Assembly (NCBI GenBank): GCA_947253885.1
Contig: CAMYAO010000026.1
Location: 1-20,838, forward strand
Length of the DNA stretch: 20,838 bases
Source of the DNA: an uncultured Clostridium sp.
GTDB taxonomy: Bacteria > Bacillota > Clostridia > Lachnospirales > Lachnospiraceae
Reading direction: 5' to 3'
A model generated the notes under the pieces. The model was not told where the DNA came from and made no database searches. It was given only the letters and a program-made list of their open reading frames with translations. The position numbers and the translations under genes are program-made. Shown here one piece after another: positions 1-5,848 of the stretch; within the stretch, counting starts at the first letter, position 1; every line of letters starts with the position of its first letter.

Positions 1-2087
1 CTCTTTTGGAACTTCTTAATCGCTTTTTCCAGTTTGTCCTTTTGAGCGTCAACATCCGCCTGCTTAGCGTTCTCATCTTCGTTCACTTTCTTTGCTTCCG
101 AAATTGCATCTTCGAGCGCTTTTTTTTCATCAGCCGTAGTCCACTTATTTTGAGGGTCTACATCTTTTCCGTCAGTGCTCGTCTTGATATCTTTCTTCGC
201 TTCTGTAGCCGCTTTTATCGCTTTTTCCAGTTCGCTCTTGTTAGCCTTTGCGATGGGATTAATTTTTCCAACTTCCGCAATAGCAGCATCTTTAGCCTCG
301 TCGATTGCCTCTTGGATTTGAGCGGCCTTTTCAGCAGTATCCTCGCTAGATGGCTTCTCCGTGATTTCTGAAATATAACGATCTGCTATTGCTTTTGCTT
401 CTTTCTTCAACTTATCTTTTTCAACCGTAGTTAGGTCATTTTTTCCTTCAATTTCCTTTTCTTTTTCAGAAAGAGCTTTATTTATTGCAGCAATGGCATT
501 ATCCTTTGCGACGGGATTAATTTTTCCAACTTCCGCAATGCCATTTTGTTTTGCTTGATCAACTCCGACATTATCAGTAGCTTTTTTAATATTATTTATT
601 GCTGCATCTTTCTCGTCATTAACTCTCTTTATAGCAGTTTGCTTTTCACTTTCACTTAAATCTTTGTTTTGATTTAGGGTGACTATTTTGTTATCAGCAA
701 CATTAGTAAGAGCAGCTATTGCTTGTTGCTCTGTTGATACTAAGTTATTCTTTGCTTTTTCAGCAACATCAAGAGCAGCAACATAATCTTTCTTGCTCTT
801 TAATTCAGTAGAGTCAATAAGCTCCTTCATTTTAGTTAATGCTTGAGTATATGCCACAACGCTTGTATCTGTTTTTTTCTGAGTATCTATCGTCTTATTT
901 TCGATCAACTTATCATATATTTTCGTAAACACATGTTTTGCCACTTCAGCAGTATCTTGGGTAATACTAAACCCATCACCAAACATAGGAAGAGCATATT
1001 TTACACCCCATGATTGATAACTCATACCTGTACGATTCTTATCAGCTAAACTGATTCTCACCTTATACTCAGTAACACCTTTTTTTAACTCAATTTCTGA
1101 ACTTGTAAAAAGTCCGGATTTACCGTTAGGCTTATTACCATTTTTAGCCATCAACTCGATAGCGGCTTCATCGCCTATATACTTTTGGCGCGCTGTATTC
1201 TTACCTGCAGTGTTTGGTGTTTGTGATATTTTTATACTTTGATTACATGTTCCATCGGTAGCTTTCGTGACGGTCATTTTCGCATTAGTTACATCTTTCG
1301 TTGGATCAATAACAGTGTCATAAACTTTAGTCTCAGCACCATCTTTTATTGAAAAAACCTCAACTTTGTAGTTGGCTTTACTTCCATCAATATCACCAGT
1401 ATATCCAATCCTGAAAGAGATTTTTACACGAGAACCATGCTCCGGTGAATACGCTTTAAAAGTCTTTTCGATACCATCATAACCAGCTAGCTCTTTTGCA
1501 ATCTGAGGCCCTTCATGACTATATTTATAATCACTGTTATCATATGCTTTTTGATCTTTATTTGCCAGAGTTCTTGTTTCCGACAATAGCATAATATATT
1601 CACTTTCTCTATAAAGAGCCTGTTCTTGAAGCCAGACAGTATCATTTAAAGTCGAATTAATAACTTCAAGAGGGAAAACATCCTTATTTGTTTTTCTAAC
1701 AATATGAAATTTCCCACTGTTTACTGCTTTCCAGTTACCAAATATCGAAGTATCAAATGATTTACCCAATCCAACCTTCGTGCCTTTTCCTAGCTCATCC
1801 CATTTTGTCTTAAGTAATTCATTATTTTCAACTGTTTCTCCCATCATTTTAAGAGTACTCGACATCTGTTCTAATGTCTGTCCATTAAGATTCTCATCTT
1901 TAAAAACTAAATTAGCAGACGGATCATCATTCGTAGTATGAACACTTAGTCCAGTATTGTTATCAGCATAGGCCGTTATAGCACCGCTCTGAGATGAAAT
2001 TCCAACTGTTCCGATTAAAACCAAAGAAAGGCAGATACTTGCAAAGCGACGTTTGCATTCTTGTATATTTTTTAATAATTTTCTCAT
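1..2087 (-). CDS. Large secreted surface protein with DUF1542/FIVAR-like repeats (partial, 3' end beyond window)
   Basis: The minus-strand frame is open from an ATG at 2087 to the window edge, 695 codons without a stop, preceded by a GGAGG site about 12 nt upstream. The N-terminus (MRKLLKNIQECKRRFASICL, then a hydrophobic stretch and an ITAYADN cleavage-like region near residue 42) is a Sec signal peptide. Residues ~45-370 form a unique beta-rich-looking region. From ~375 the protein turns into Lys/Glu/Ala-rich helical repeats with DUF1542/FIVAR character (AINNIKKATD, ADVDAQKDKLEKAIK). Two copies of an AEVGKINP motif lie 86 residues apart, giving the repeat period. Such repeats form rod-like stalks in Gram-positive adhesins; a C-terminal wall anchor would be expected outside the window but is not seen. 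The ligand is unknown. It may be cargo of the element carrying the neighbouring recombinase. Confidence 0.85.
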   Translation of the reverse strand, partial: MRKLLKNIQECKRRFASICLSLVLIGTVGISSQSGAITAYADNNTGLSVHTTNDDPSANLVFKDENLNGQTLEQMSSTLKMMGETVENNELLKTKWDELGKGTKVGLGKSFDTSIFGNWKAVNSGKFHIVRKTNKDVFPLEVINSTLNDTVWLQEQALYRESEYIMLLSETRTLANKDQKAYDNSDYKYSHEGPQIAKELAGYDGIEKTFKAYSPEHGSRVKISFRIGYTGDIDGSKANYKVEVFSIKDGAETKVYDTVIDPTKDVTNAKMTVTKATDGTCNQSIKISQTPNTAGKNTARQKYIGDEAAIELMAKNGNKPNGKSGLFTSSEIELKKGVTEYKVRISLADKNRTGMSYQSWGVKYALPMFGDGFSITQDTAEVAKHVFTKIYDKLIENKTIDTQKKTDTSVVAYTQALTKMKELIDSTELKSKKDYVAALDVAEKAKNNLVSTEQQAIAALTNVADNKIVTLNQNKDLSESEKQTAIKRVNDEKDAAINNIKKATDNVGVDQAKQNGIAEVGKINPVAKDNAIAAINKALSEKEKEIEGKNDLTTVEKDKLKKEAKAIADRYISEITEKPSSEDTAEKAAQIQEAIDEAKDAAIAEVGKINPIAKANKSELEKAIKAATEAKKDIKTSTDGKDVDPQNKWTTADEKKALEDAISEAKKVNEDENAKQADVDAQKDKLEKAIKKFQK
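245..281. repeat. Direct repeat copy 1 in the surface protein gene
   Basis: This 37-bp stretch recurs at 503-539 with a single mismatch (T versus C at 254/512). The spacing of 258 bp is exactly 86 codons, so both copies are in the same frame and encode the AEVGKINP motif of the stalk repeats. DNA identity far above the flanking repeat sequence points to recent duplication or gene conversion. Confidence 0.85.
503..539. repeat. Direct repeat copy 2 in the surface protein gene
   Basis: Partner of the copy at 245-281, with 36 of 37 bases identical and in frame. It marks the equivalent position in the preceding stalk repeat (reading along the gene). Confidence 0.85.
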
Positions 2088-2170
2088 ATTCTTAATATTA
2101 CCTCCCATAAAATATTGTAGATTTAGCATTTCTATAGTCAGATCATTTTAATTTAAATAAAAATTGGTAA

Positions 2171-2180
2171 GTGTATACAC
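2171..2180. promoter_or_regulatory. Perfect 10-bp palindrome upstream of the surface protein gene
   Basis: GTGTATACAC is a perfect palindrome about 85 bp upstream of the surface gene start. A second inverted repeat, GAGTA-AA-TACTC, follows at 2190-2201. The position is suitable for an operator, but no convincing -35/-10 pair was found beside it, so the role is open. Confidence 0.25.
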
Positions 2181-2230
2181 CTATCCATCGAGTAAATACT
2201 CTTACTATTTATATGAACACGCAAAAATCG

Positions 2231-2249
2231 AGACAGATTTATTCTGTCT
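2231..2249 (-). terminator. Possible terminator of the serine recombinase gene
   Basis: AGACAGA (2231-2237) pairs with TCTGTCT (2243-2249) around a 5-nt loop, 22 bp past the recombinase stop. On the minus strand a short TTTTT run follows after four bases. The stem is short and the T tract is offset, so this is a weak candidate. Confidence 0.4.
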
Positions 2250-2271
2250 ATTAATGATATTATCAGTCTTT

Positions 2272-3765
2272 TCATGGCTTGTCAACCATGCTAAGCCATA
2301 CATTTTTATCAAACTCTGTCATAAGTTCCTGCTTTTCTAGCTCCTTTATAAAGTCCTCTACCTCATCACGCTTGGATTGTTTTTCTATGATAGTTTGCTT
2401 GACCTCATCTAATCTAGCCTTTGTAGCATTAAATCTATTTACTAGGCTGGTATATCTTATTTCATACTCATCTTGATTTTGAACTTTTCTAGCATTCTCA
2501 TTTATACAGTCATTCACTTGTTCAGCCACAATATTAAGTTCTTCTTCAAGTTCAATCTTTTCTTTTTCAAGTACTGAGGTATCAAAAATTATCTTTGCCA
2601 TTTCTTTATGGGTGCTGATAATTTCCTTCTTATTTTTGACCAGCTTATTTACAGCCTGTAAAAATAAGTTTTGAATCTCTTCTTCAGTTAAATGTGGCGT
2701 GGTACATTTTTCTTCAAATTTATGATTGCACTGCCAAATCTTCTGACGGTACTTACTGGTTGAGTGCCATGTCTTTGAACCATACCATGATCCGCAGTCT
2801 CCACATTTAATCCTGCTCGAGTAAATACTGACGCTTGATATTCGGTTCTTACCAGCTTTTCTTTGCTCTAGTAACCTTTGTACCCTATCAAATGTACTTG
2901 GTGGAATAATGGCCTCATGATTTCCGGTTACATAGTATTGAGGTATCTCACCCTCATTCTTTTTCTTTTCCTTAGTTAAAAAATCAACTGTAAAGGACTT
3001 TTGTAGTAGTGCATCACCTTTATATTTCTCATTACTAAGTATTACTGCAACTGTTCTTGCTGACCATTTCTTCTTCCCACCGGGTGTTAATATCCCCTCA
3101 CCCGTTAGCTCTTTTGCAATTCCAAAGGGTGAATAGCCTTGAAGAAAAAGTCTATAAATCTTTTTTATCACTTTGGCTTGCTTCGGATTAGCAACTAGAT
3201 TTCCATCTTCTCCCCTGTCATAACCTAGAAATCTTTCAAAAGGAACTGTAACTTTACCATCAGCAAATCTTTTTCTTTGGCCCCATGTGCAGTTTTCCAA
3301 AATGAACCTGGATTCTTCTTGAGCAAGGCTGGACATAATTGTAATGAGAAGTTCTCCCTTACTATCAAACGTCCAGATATTTTCTTTCTCGAAAAATACG
3401 CCTACTCCTTCTCTCTTTAGTTTTCTAATTGTGCTGATGGTATCTACAGTATTCCTCGCAAATCGGCTTATTGATTTTGTGACAATTAGATCTATGTTCC
3501 CATCAAGTGCATCTTTCACAAGGCTATTAAAACCATCTCTATTCTTTTTACTAAGTCCTGAAATACCATCATCATAATATAACCTGACATACTCCCATTC
3601 CGGTTCATTTTTTATAAACTTCAAAAAATAATCTTTTTGAGCTTCTAGGCTATTATGCTGCTCATCTTTTTCTGTCGACACTCTCGCATATGCAGCAACT
3701 TTTAATTTCTCAACTTTGATGAGTTGTGGAAACTTCGGTTCAAGCTTAATTACTTCTTTTCCCAT
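2272..3765 (-). CDS. Large serine recombinase (resolvase/invertase family)
   Basis: The protein catalyses site-specific DNA integration, excision or inversion through a covalent phosphoserine intermediate. The N-terminal resolvase domain (~22-165) has the nucleophile in YARVST (Ser30), the YYDDGISG motif near 64-71, and the SRFARN and SSLAQEES helix motifs. A recombinase domain (~180-300) and a zinc ribbon with Cys321, Cys324, Cys346 and Cys354 follow, then a Glu/Lys-rich coiled coil (~365-480). The ATG at 3765 has a GGAG site and starts 4 nt after the small upstream ORF stops, so the two are co-transcribed. At 497 aa it ends abruptly at MVDKP. Related clostridial recombinases usually continue for another 30-40 residues after the FDxxxW motif, so the extreme C-terminus may be lost. 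The catalytic residues look intact. It probably mobilises the element that occupies the left part of the window. Confidence 0.93.
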   Translation of the reverse strand: MGKEVIKLEPKFPQLIKVEKLKVAAYARVSTEKDEQHNSLEAQKDYFLKFIKNEPEWEYVRLYYDDGISGLSKKNRDGFNSLVKDALDGNIDLIVTKSISRFARNTVDTISTIRKLKREGVGVFFEKENIWTFDSKGELLITIMSSLAQEESRFILENCTWGQRKRFADGKVTVPFERFLGYDRGEDGNLVANPKQAKVIKKIYRLFLQGYSPFGIAKELTGEGILTPGGKKKWSARTVAVILSNEKYKGDALLQKSFTVDFLTKEKKKNEGEIPQYYVTGNHEAIIPPSTFDRVQRLLEQRKAGKNRISSVSIYSSRIKCGDCGSWYGSKTWHSTSKYRQKIWQCNHKFEEKCTTPHLTEEEIQNLFLQAVNKLVKNKKEIISTHKEMAKIIFDTSVLEKEKIELEEELNIVAEQVNDCINENARKVQNQDEYEIRYTSLVNRFNATKARLDEVKQTIIEKQSKRDEVEDFIKELEKQELMTEFDKNVWLSMVDKP

Positions 3766-3769
3766 ATCG

Positions 3770-3934
3770 TTACTCCAGCATTAGTGTTGGCGGATTATAT
3801 TTCTCTTTTACCTCGATACTTGTATCTATCCAATTTTCTTCATCTATTAATTCTCTGAAATACAAATAGTCCAGTAACAATTTACAAAGACTGTAATCCA
3901 CCTCATCTTTTATTATTTGTTTGACTTCTCTCAC
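3770..3934 (-). CDS. Small hypothetical protein preceding the recombinase
   Basis: A 54-aa acidic protein, MREVKQIIKDEVDYSLCKLL onward to YNPPTLMLE. I chose the GTG at 3934 because an AAGGAG site sits 9 nt upstream. A TTG at 3955 would extend the frame by 7 residues but would place that ribosome site inside the gene. It has no recognisable domain; the pattern suggests a small helical protein. Its stop lies 4 nt before the recombinase start, so the two are probably translated together. Small ORFs directly ahead of serine recombinases are common in clostridial mobile elements. A role in regulation or as a directionality factor is possible but not shown by the sequence. Confidence 0.6.
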   Translation of the reverse strand: MREVKQIIKDEVDYSLCKLLLDYLYFRELIDEENWIDTSIEVKEKYNPPTLMLE

Positions 3935-3955
3935 TTCAATGATCTCCTTGGCCAA

Positions 3956-4190
3956 TATACATCACTCGTAAAGCCAAATAAGTCAAGCAATATCAAGACA
4001 CACCCCAAATAAATTTATTGACCCCCTTGCAACTCAAATTGACACACCTAAAATAAAAAAATCTAGCCTTCTGATTAGCTAGAACAACAATTATTTTTAT
4101 TCTATTTTTGATTTTTCTTAAATCCTTTAATTTAAGCACTTTGAGTAAAATAAAGTGTAGGTTTGTGTATCCATTCCTTAAACTTCTTCT
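3956..4190. other. Non-coding junction between the recombinase unit and the truncated methyltransferase
   Basis: An AT-rich stretch with no convincing gene. Reading on the minus strand, recognisable methyltransferase sequence stops near 4191, and a terminator-like hairpin follows at 4062-4083. An additional inverted repeat (CACTTT/AAAGTG) lies around 4137-4159. This is where an element end or deletion breakpoint would be expected. No clear attachment-site repeat could be identified from this one boundary. Confidence 0.5.
4062..4083 (-). terminator. Rho-independent terminator-like hairpin inside the junction
   Basis: On the minus strand TCTAGC pairs with GCTAGA across a 10-nt loop and is followed at once by seven T residues. 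It sits inside the out-of-family tail of the methyltransferase reading frame, which supports that tail being non-coding. Confidence 0.6.
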
Positions 4191-4355
4191 CTCTAAAGCC
4201 TTCAGCGCCAAGAGGTTATCTCCGTGGATGAGCATATTGCCCGTGACGGCATCCATCTCCAAATTGGACAGTGCCGGATTTTCAATGAGCAGACGTGGCT
4301 CTAAACGGATAGGCTCGTCCTTTCCATACCAAGTCAATTCCAGTTTATTTGCCAT
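4191..4355 (-). pseudogene. Truncated DNA methyltransferase (type III Mod-like), N-terminal fragment
   Basis: From the ATG at 4355 (GGGGG ribosome site) the frame reads MANKLELTWYGKDEPIRLEP and on to MLIHGDNLLALKALE. This is the characteristic start of type III/beta-class adenine methyltransferases, just ahead of where the catalytic DPPY motif should come. After about 55 residues (near 4191) the similarity stops. The frame continues with unrelated basic, AT-rich sequence to a stop at 3993-3995, passing through a terminator hairpin. The catalytic DPPY and the rest of the ~500-600 residue protein are missing, so it cannot methylate DNA. It follows the XRE regulator and a 29-codon ORF in one operon. 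The likely cause is insertion of, or deletion by, the adjacent recombinase element. Confidence 0.75.
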
Positions 4356-4444
4356 TACACTGTACCCCCTGTCATCAATACTTCGCTGATATGTTCTCCC
4401 GAACACGCCATATGGAGTTCGGTGACCTTATCATATTTCATCAT
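4355..4444 (-). CDS. 29-codon ORF coupling the regulator to the methyltransferase remnant
   Basis: The frame MMKYDKVTELHMACSGEHIS to EVLMTGGTV starts with an ATGA overlap on the regulator stop and ends with a TAATG overlap on the methyltransferase start. Tight overlaps on both sides argue for real translation. It contains a GGGGG motif at its end that also serves as ribosome site for the next gene. No family is recognised. It may be a small regulatory or specificity accessory of the lost modification system. Confidence 0.5.
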   Translation of the reverse strand: MMKYDKVTELHMACSGEHISEVLMTGGTV

Positions 4445-4668
4445 AAGTTGACCTCCTCGCCGTTGTTCGGCACAAATTCAATAATTTCGTCCATCTTGCA
4501 TTCCAAGGCACGGCATATCTTTTCCACGGACTCAAGGGAAATGTAGGTGTCATTCCGCAGGCGGGTGGAAATATTTGCACTATAGCCAGCCTGCTTTTGC
4601 AGGTCGGCTATGGTCATATTCTTATCAATCAGCATATGCAGTAACTTCTTATAACTAACAGCCATCAT
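4441..4668 (-). CDS. XRE/Cro-family transcriptional regulator
   Basis: A 75-aa single-domain helix-turn-helix protein. It has the Cro/C1 pattern TIADLQKQAGYSANISTRLR with recognition helix and the trailing SLESVEKICRALECKMDEII helix typical of short XRE regulators. The ATG at 4668 has a GGAGG site 5 nt upstream. It heads the remnant restriction-modification operon, as controller proteins often do. Its promoter (-10 at 4695-4700, -35 at 4718-4723) contains a TCAC-N6-GTGA inverted repeat in the spacer, which suggests autorepression. The gene itself looks intact although its target operon is broken. Confidence 0.88.
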   Translation of the reverse strand: MMAVSYKKLLHMLIDKNMTIADLQKQAGYSANISTRLRNDTYISLESVEKICRALECKMDEIIEFVPNNGEEVNL

Positions 4669-4694
4669 GCGACCTCCTTCATTTTCTACTATTT

Positions 4695-4723
4695 ATTATA
4701 TCACGAAAAAGTGAAAAATTCAA
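4695..4723 (-). promoter_or_regulatory. Promoter of the XRE regulator with internal operator
   Basis: On the minus strand TTGAAT (4718-4723) and TATAAT (4695-4700, with an extended TG) are separated by 17 bp. The spacer carries TCAC-N6-GTGA (4701-4714), a symmetric site between -35 and -10 where a bound dimer would block RNA polymerase. Autorepression by the downstream regulator is inferred. Confidence 0.6.
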
Positions 4724-4829
4724 TTATCTCCTGCAATTTTATTTGTAACATTTATTTTTCCGATACCGCTTGCTATTTCTGCACATAAGAGCGAATATGT
4801 ACACTACCAAAAATCTAAGGAGGCAGATT

Positions 4830-5036
4830 ATGAGCAAGGATTGGACACAGGAAGAATTACAGCAGATAAGCCGTGTGATGAAGGCAGCCGGACACATGGG
4901 GTACGAGGAATTTTGCGAGTTCCTGGAAAAAGGACTCACCGCATTTTGCAAGGTAAGTGATGAGCGTTTTGCCAAGATGACTGCTACCTACGAGCAGGAG
5001 CAGAAAACCCTCGAAGGCAGAGTGCTTGAACTGTGA
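4830..5036 (+). CDS. Chimeric small ORF (unknown N-terminus joined to recombinase fragment)
   Basis: From the ATG at 4830, with AAGGAGG 6 nt upstream, the frame encodes MSKDWTQEELQQISRVMKAA through EFLEKGLTAF, a small helical protein start that I cannot assign to a named family. Near residue 40 it runs into serine-recombinase C-terminal sequence (VSDERFAKMTATYEQEQKTL) and stops at a TGA (5034-5036) that interrupts that similarity. It looks like a deletion fusion between a small mobile-element gene and a recombinase. Whether the 68-aa product is made or has a role is unknown. A ribosome site of good quality remains. Confidence 0.5.
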   Translation: MSKDWTQEELQQISRVMKAAGHMGYEEFCEFLEKGLTAFCKVSDERFAKMTATYEQEQKTLEGRVLEL

Positions 5037-5215
5037 GATGTAATTTCCAAGGCCAAGGTGCAACGGCTCAACATCGACTCCTTCCTTGCGCAGGTGAAAA
5101 AACACACCGTGGTCAAGGAACTGGATGCCGAAGTCATTCGTGCATTAGTGGAGCGTATCGATGTATTCAAGCCGGAAAAGGTGCCTGACACACGAACAAA
5201 AAAGCAGACCATTCT
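4950..5215 (+). pseudogene. C-terminal remnant of a large serine recombinase
   Basis: In one frame, interrupted once by TGA at 5034, the sequence encodes SDERFAKMTATYEQEQKTLE, then VISKAKVQRLNIDSFLAQVK and LDAEVIRALVERIDVFKPEK. This is the conserved coiled-coil and C-terminal end of TnpX-like clostridial recombinases. The TGA stands where an Arg (CGA) would fit, a single C-to-T change. The catalytic and DNA-binding domains are absent. Similarity ends around 5215, where a different gene fragment starts. It is debris of an older element, unrelated in orientation to the intact recombinase at 2272-3765. Confidence 0.75.
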
Positions 5216-5220
5216 TACGC

Positions 5221-5352
5221 ATTGTTCCCCCTATGCTTACCTATTACAATCACCACGATTCCATAAATGCAATGACTTATCATATTGCCGCCAAATTATT
5301 GGAACCGTTCAGAATTGATGCCCCTGATTTTAATCGATGGAAAGGACTGTAA
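5221..5352 (+). pseudogene. ubiX: C-terminal fragment of a UbiX-like flavin prenyltransferase
   Basis: The frame IVPPMLTYYNHHDSINAMTY and on to HIAAKLLEPFRIDAP-DFNRWKGL matches the end of UbiX/LpdB/VdcB-type flavin prenyltransferases, which make prenylated FMN for UbiD-family decarboxylases. The family's closing pattern (PPM.T.Y.....S...M..HI..K.L..F.I......RW) is clear. Only about 43 residues remain of a usual ~190. The 5' part has been replaced by the recombinase remnant. The stop at 5350-5352 is 2 nt ahead of the lpdD-like start, reproducing the known ubiX-lpdD operon arrangement. Confidence 0.7.
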
Positions 5353-5354
5353 CA

Positions 5355-5753
5355 ATGTTTTCCTCAAAAGAAACCGAAACAATCTTTCAAAAAACACTTT
5401 CCTTTACAACTATTACCATAACCTTTAAGTAGATAGGAGATGATATACTTCTCACAGTATCCGGTGGTAACATCCCACACATAGGATGTGTCATTTTATC
5501 AATCCCAAAGCCTTCCTTGGACAGCGATACTATCAGCGCCACTTCATCTGTATTAAATATTACCGGGCATAAAGATGATATTCTCTGCTGAAATATTGCT
5601 CAGGATGTTGCTTCAATAACTAACAGAATCGTAGTGTGTACAGGAGGTATTCATATAGACAATATTTCAATCTCACAAATCCGAGAAATTTTAGATACTT
5701 CCGAGGAACTTGTTTCTGTTATAACTTCCTCCATACCTTTCAAAGAATCCTAA
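5355..5753 (+). pseudogene. lpdD: LpdD-like protein (UbiD-system partner), two in-frame stops
   Basis: A 132-codon frame resembling the small LpdD family that accompanies UbiX/UbiD-type hydroxyarylic acid decarboxylases. Recognisable blocks are LLTVSGGNIPHIGCVILSIP, the TSSVLNITGHKDD motif, and VVCTGGIHIDNISISQIREI. The reading frame is otherwise intact from ATG to TAA, but TAG at 5430-5432 and TGA at 5589-5591 interrupt it. Both are one transition away from sense codons (CAG, CGA). With the truncated ubiX just upstream, this is a decayed decarboxylase operon. The UbiD-like catalytic subunit is not in the window. Stop-codon recoding was considered and judged unlikely. Confidence 0.75.
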
Positions 5754-5764
5754 TCCCCATCACA

Positions 5765-5808
5765 AAAAAATCATGACTGTCCACCAAAACGGATCGTCAT
5801 GATTTTTT
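5765..5808. terminator. Bidirectional rho-independent terminator closing the lut-men-fix operon
   Basis: AAAAAATCATGAC (5765-5777) pairs with GTCATGATTTTTT (5796-5808), a 13-bp stem with an 18-nt loop. Runs of A and T at both sides make it work in either direction. It lies 40 bp past the methyltransferase stop on the minus strand and 11 bp past the lpdD-like pseudogene on the plus strand. Confidence 0.85.
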
Positions 5809-5848
5809 AATATTTATGTATCTCTTCGCTATTTGATCCCCGCAATGA

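Noticed and set aside
6..371. Plus-strand 121-codon ORF
   Set aside because: It lies opposite the surface protein gene, has no ribosome site, and is Phe/Leu/Ser-rich as expected of the antisense of Lys/Glu-rich repeats.
2088..3765. Recombinase-driven phase variation of the surface protein promoter
   Set aside because: No pair of inverted repeats flanks the promoter region. Only short palindromes are present, so an invertible switch is not supported.
3993..4406. A 137-codon minus-strand frame as an intact gene
   Set aside because: Only the part from 4355 to about 4191 resembles a methyltransferase. The rest is AT-rich non-family sequence with a terminator hairpin inside, and the frame start at 4406 has no ribosome site while 4355 does.
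5430..5591. Possible stop-codon recoding (pyrrolysine at TAG, selenocysteine at TGA) in the lpdD-like frame
   Set aside because: Both stops are single transitions from Gln and Arg codons that would suit the family, the upstream ubiX partner is truncated, and TGA and TAG serve as normal stops in intact neighbouring genes. No SECIS-like stem was evident.
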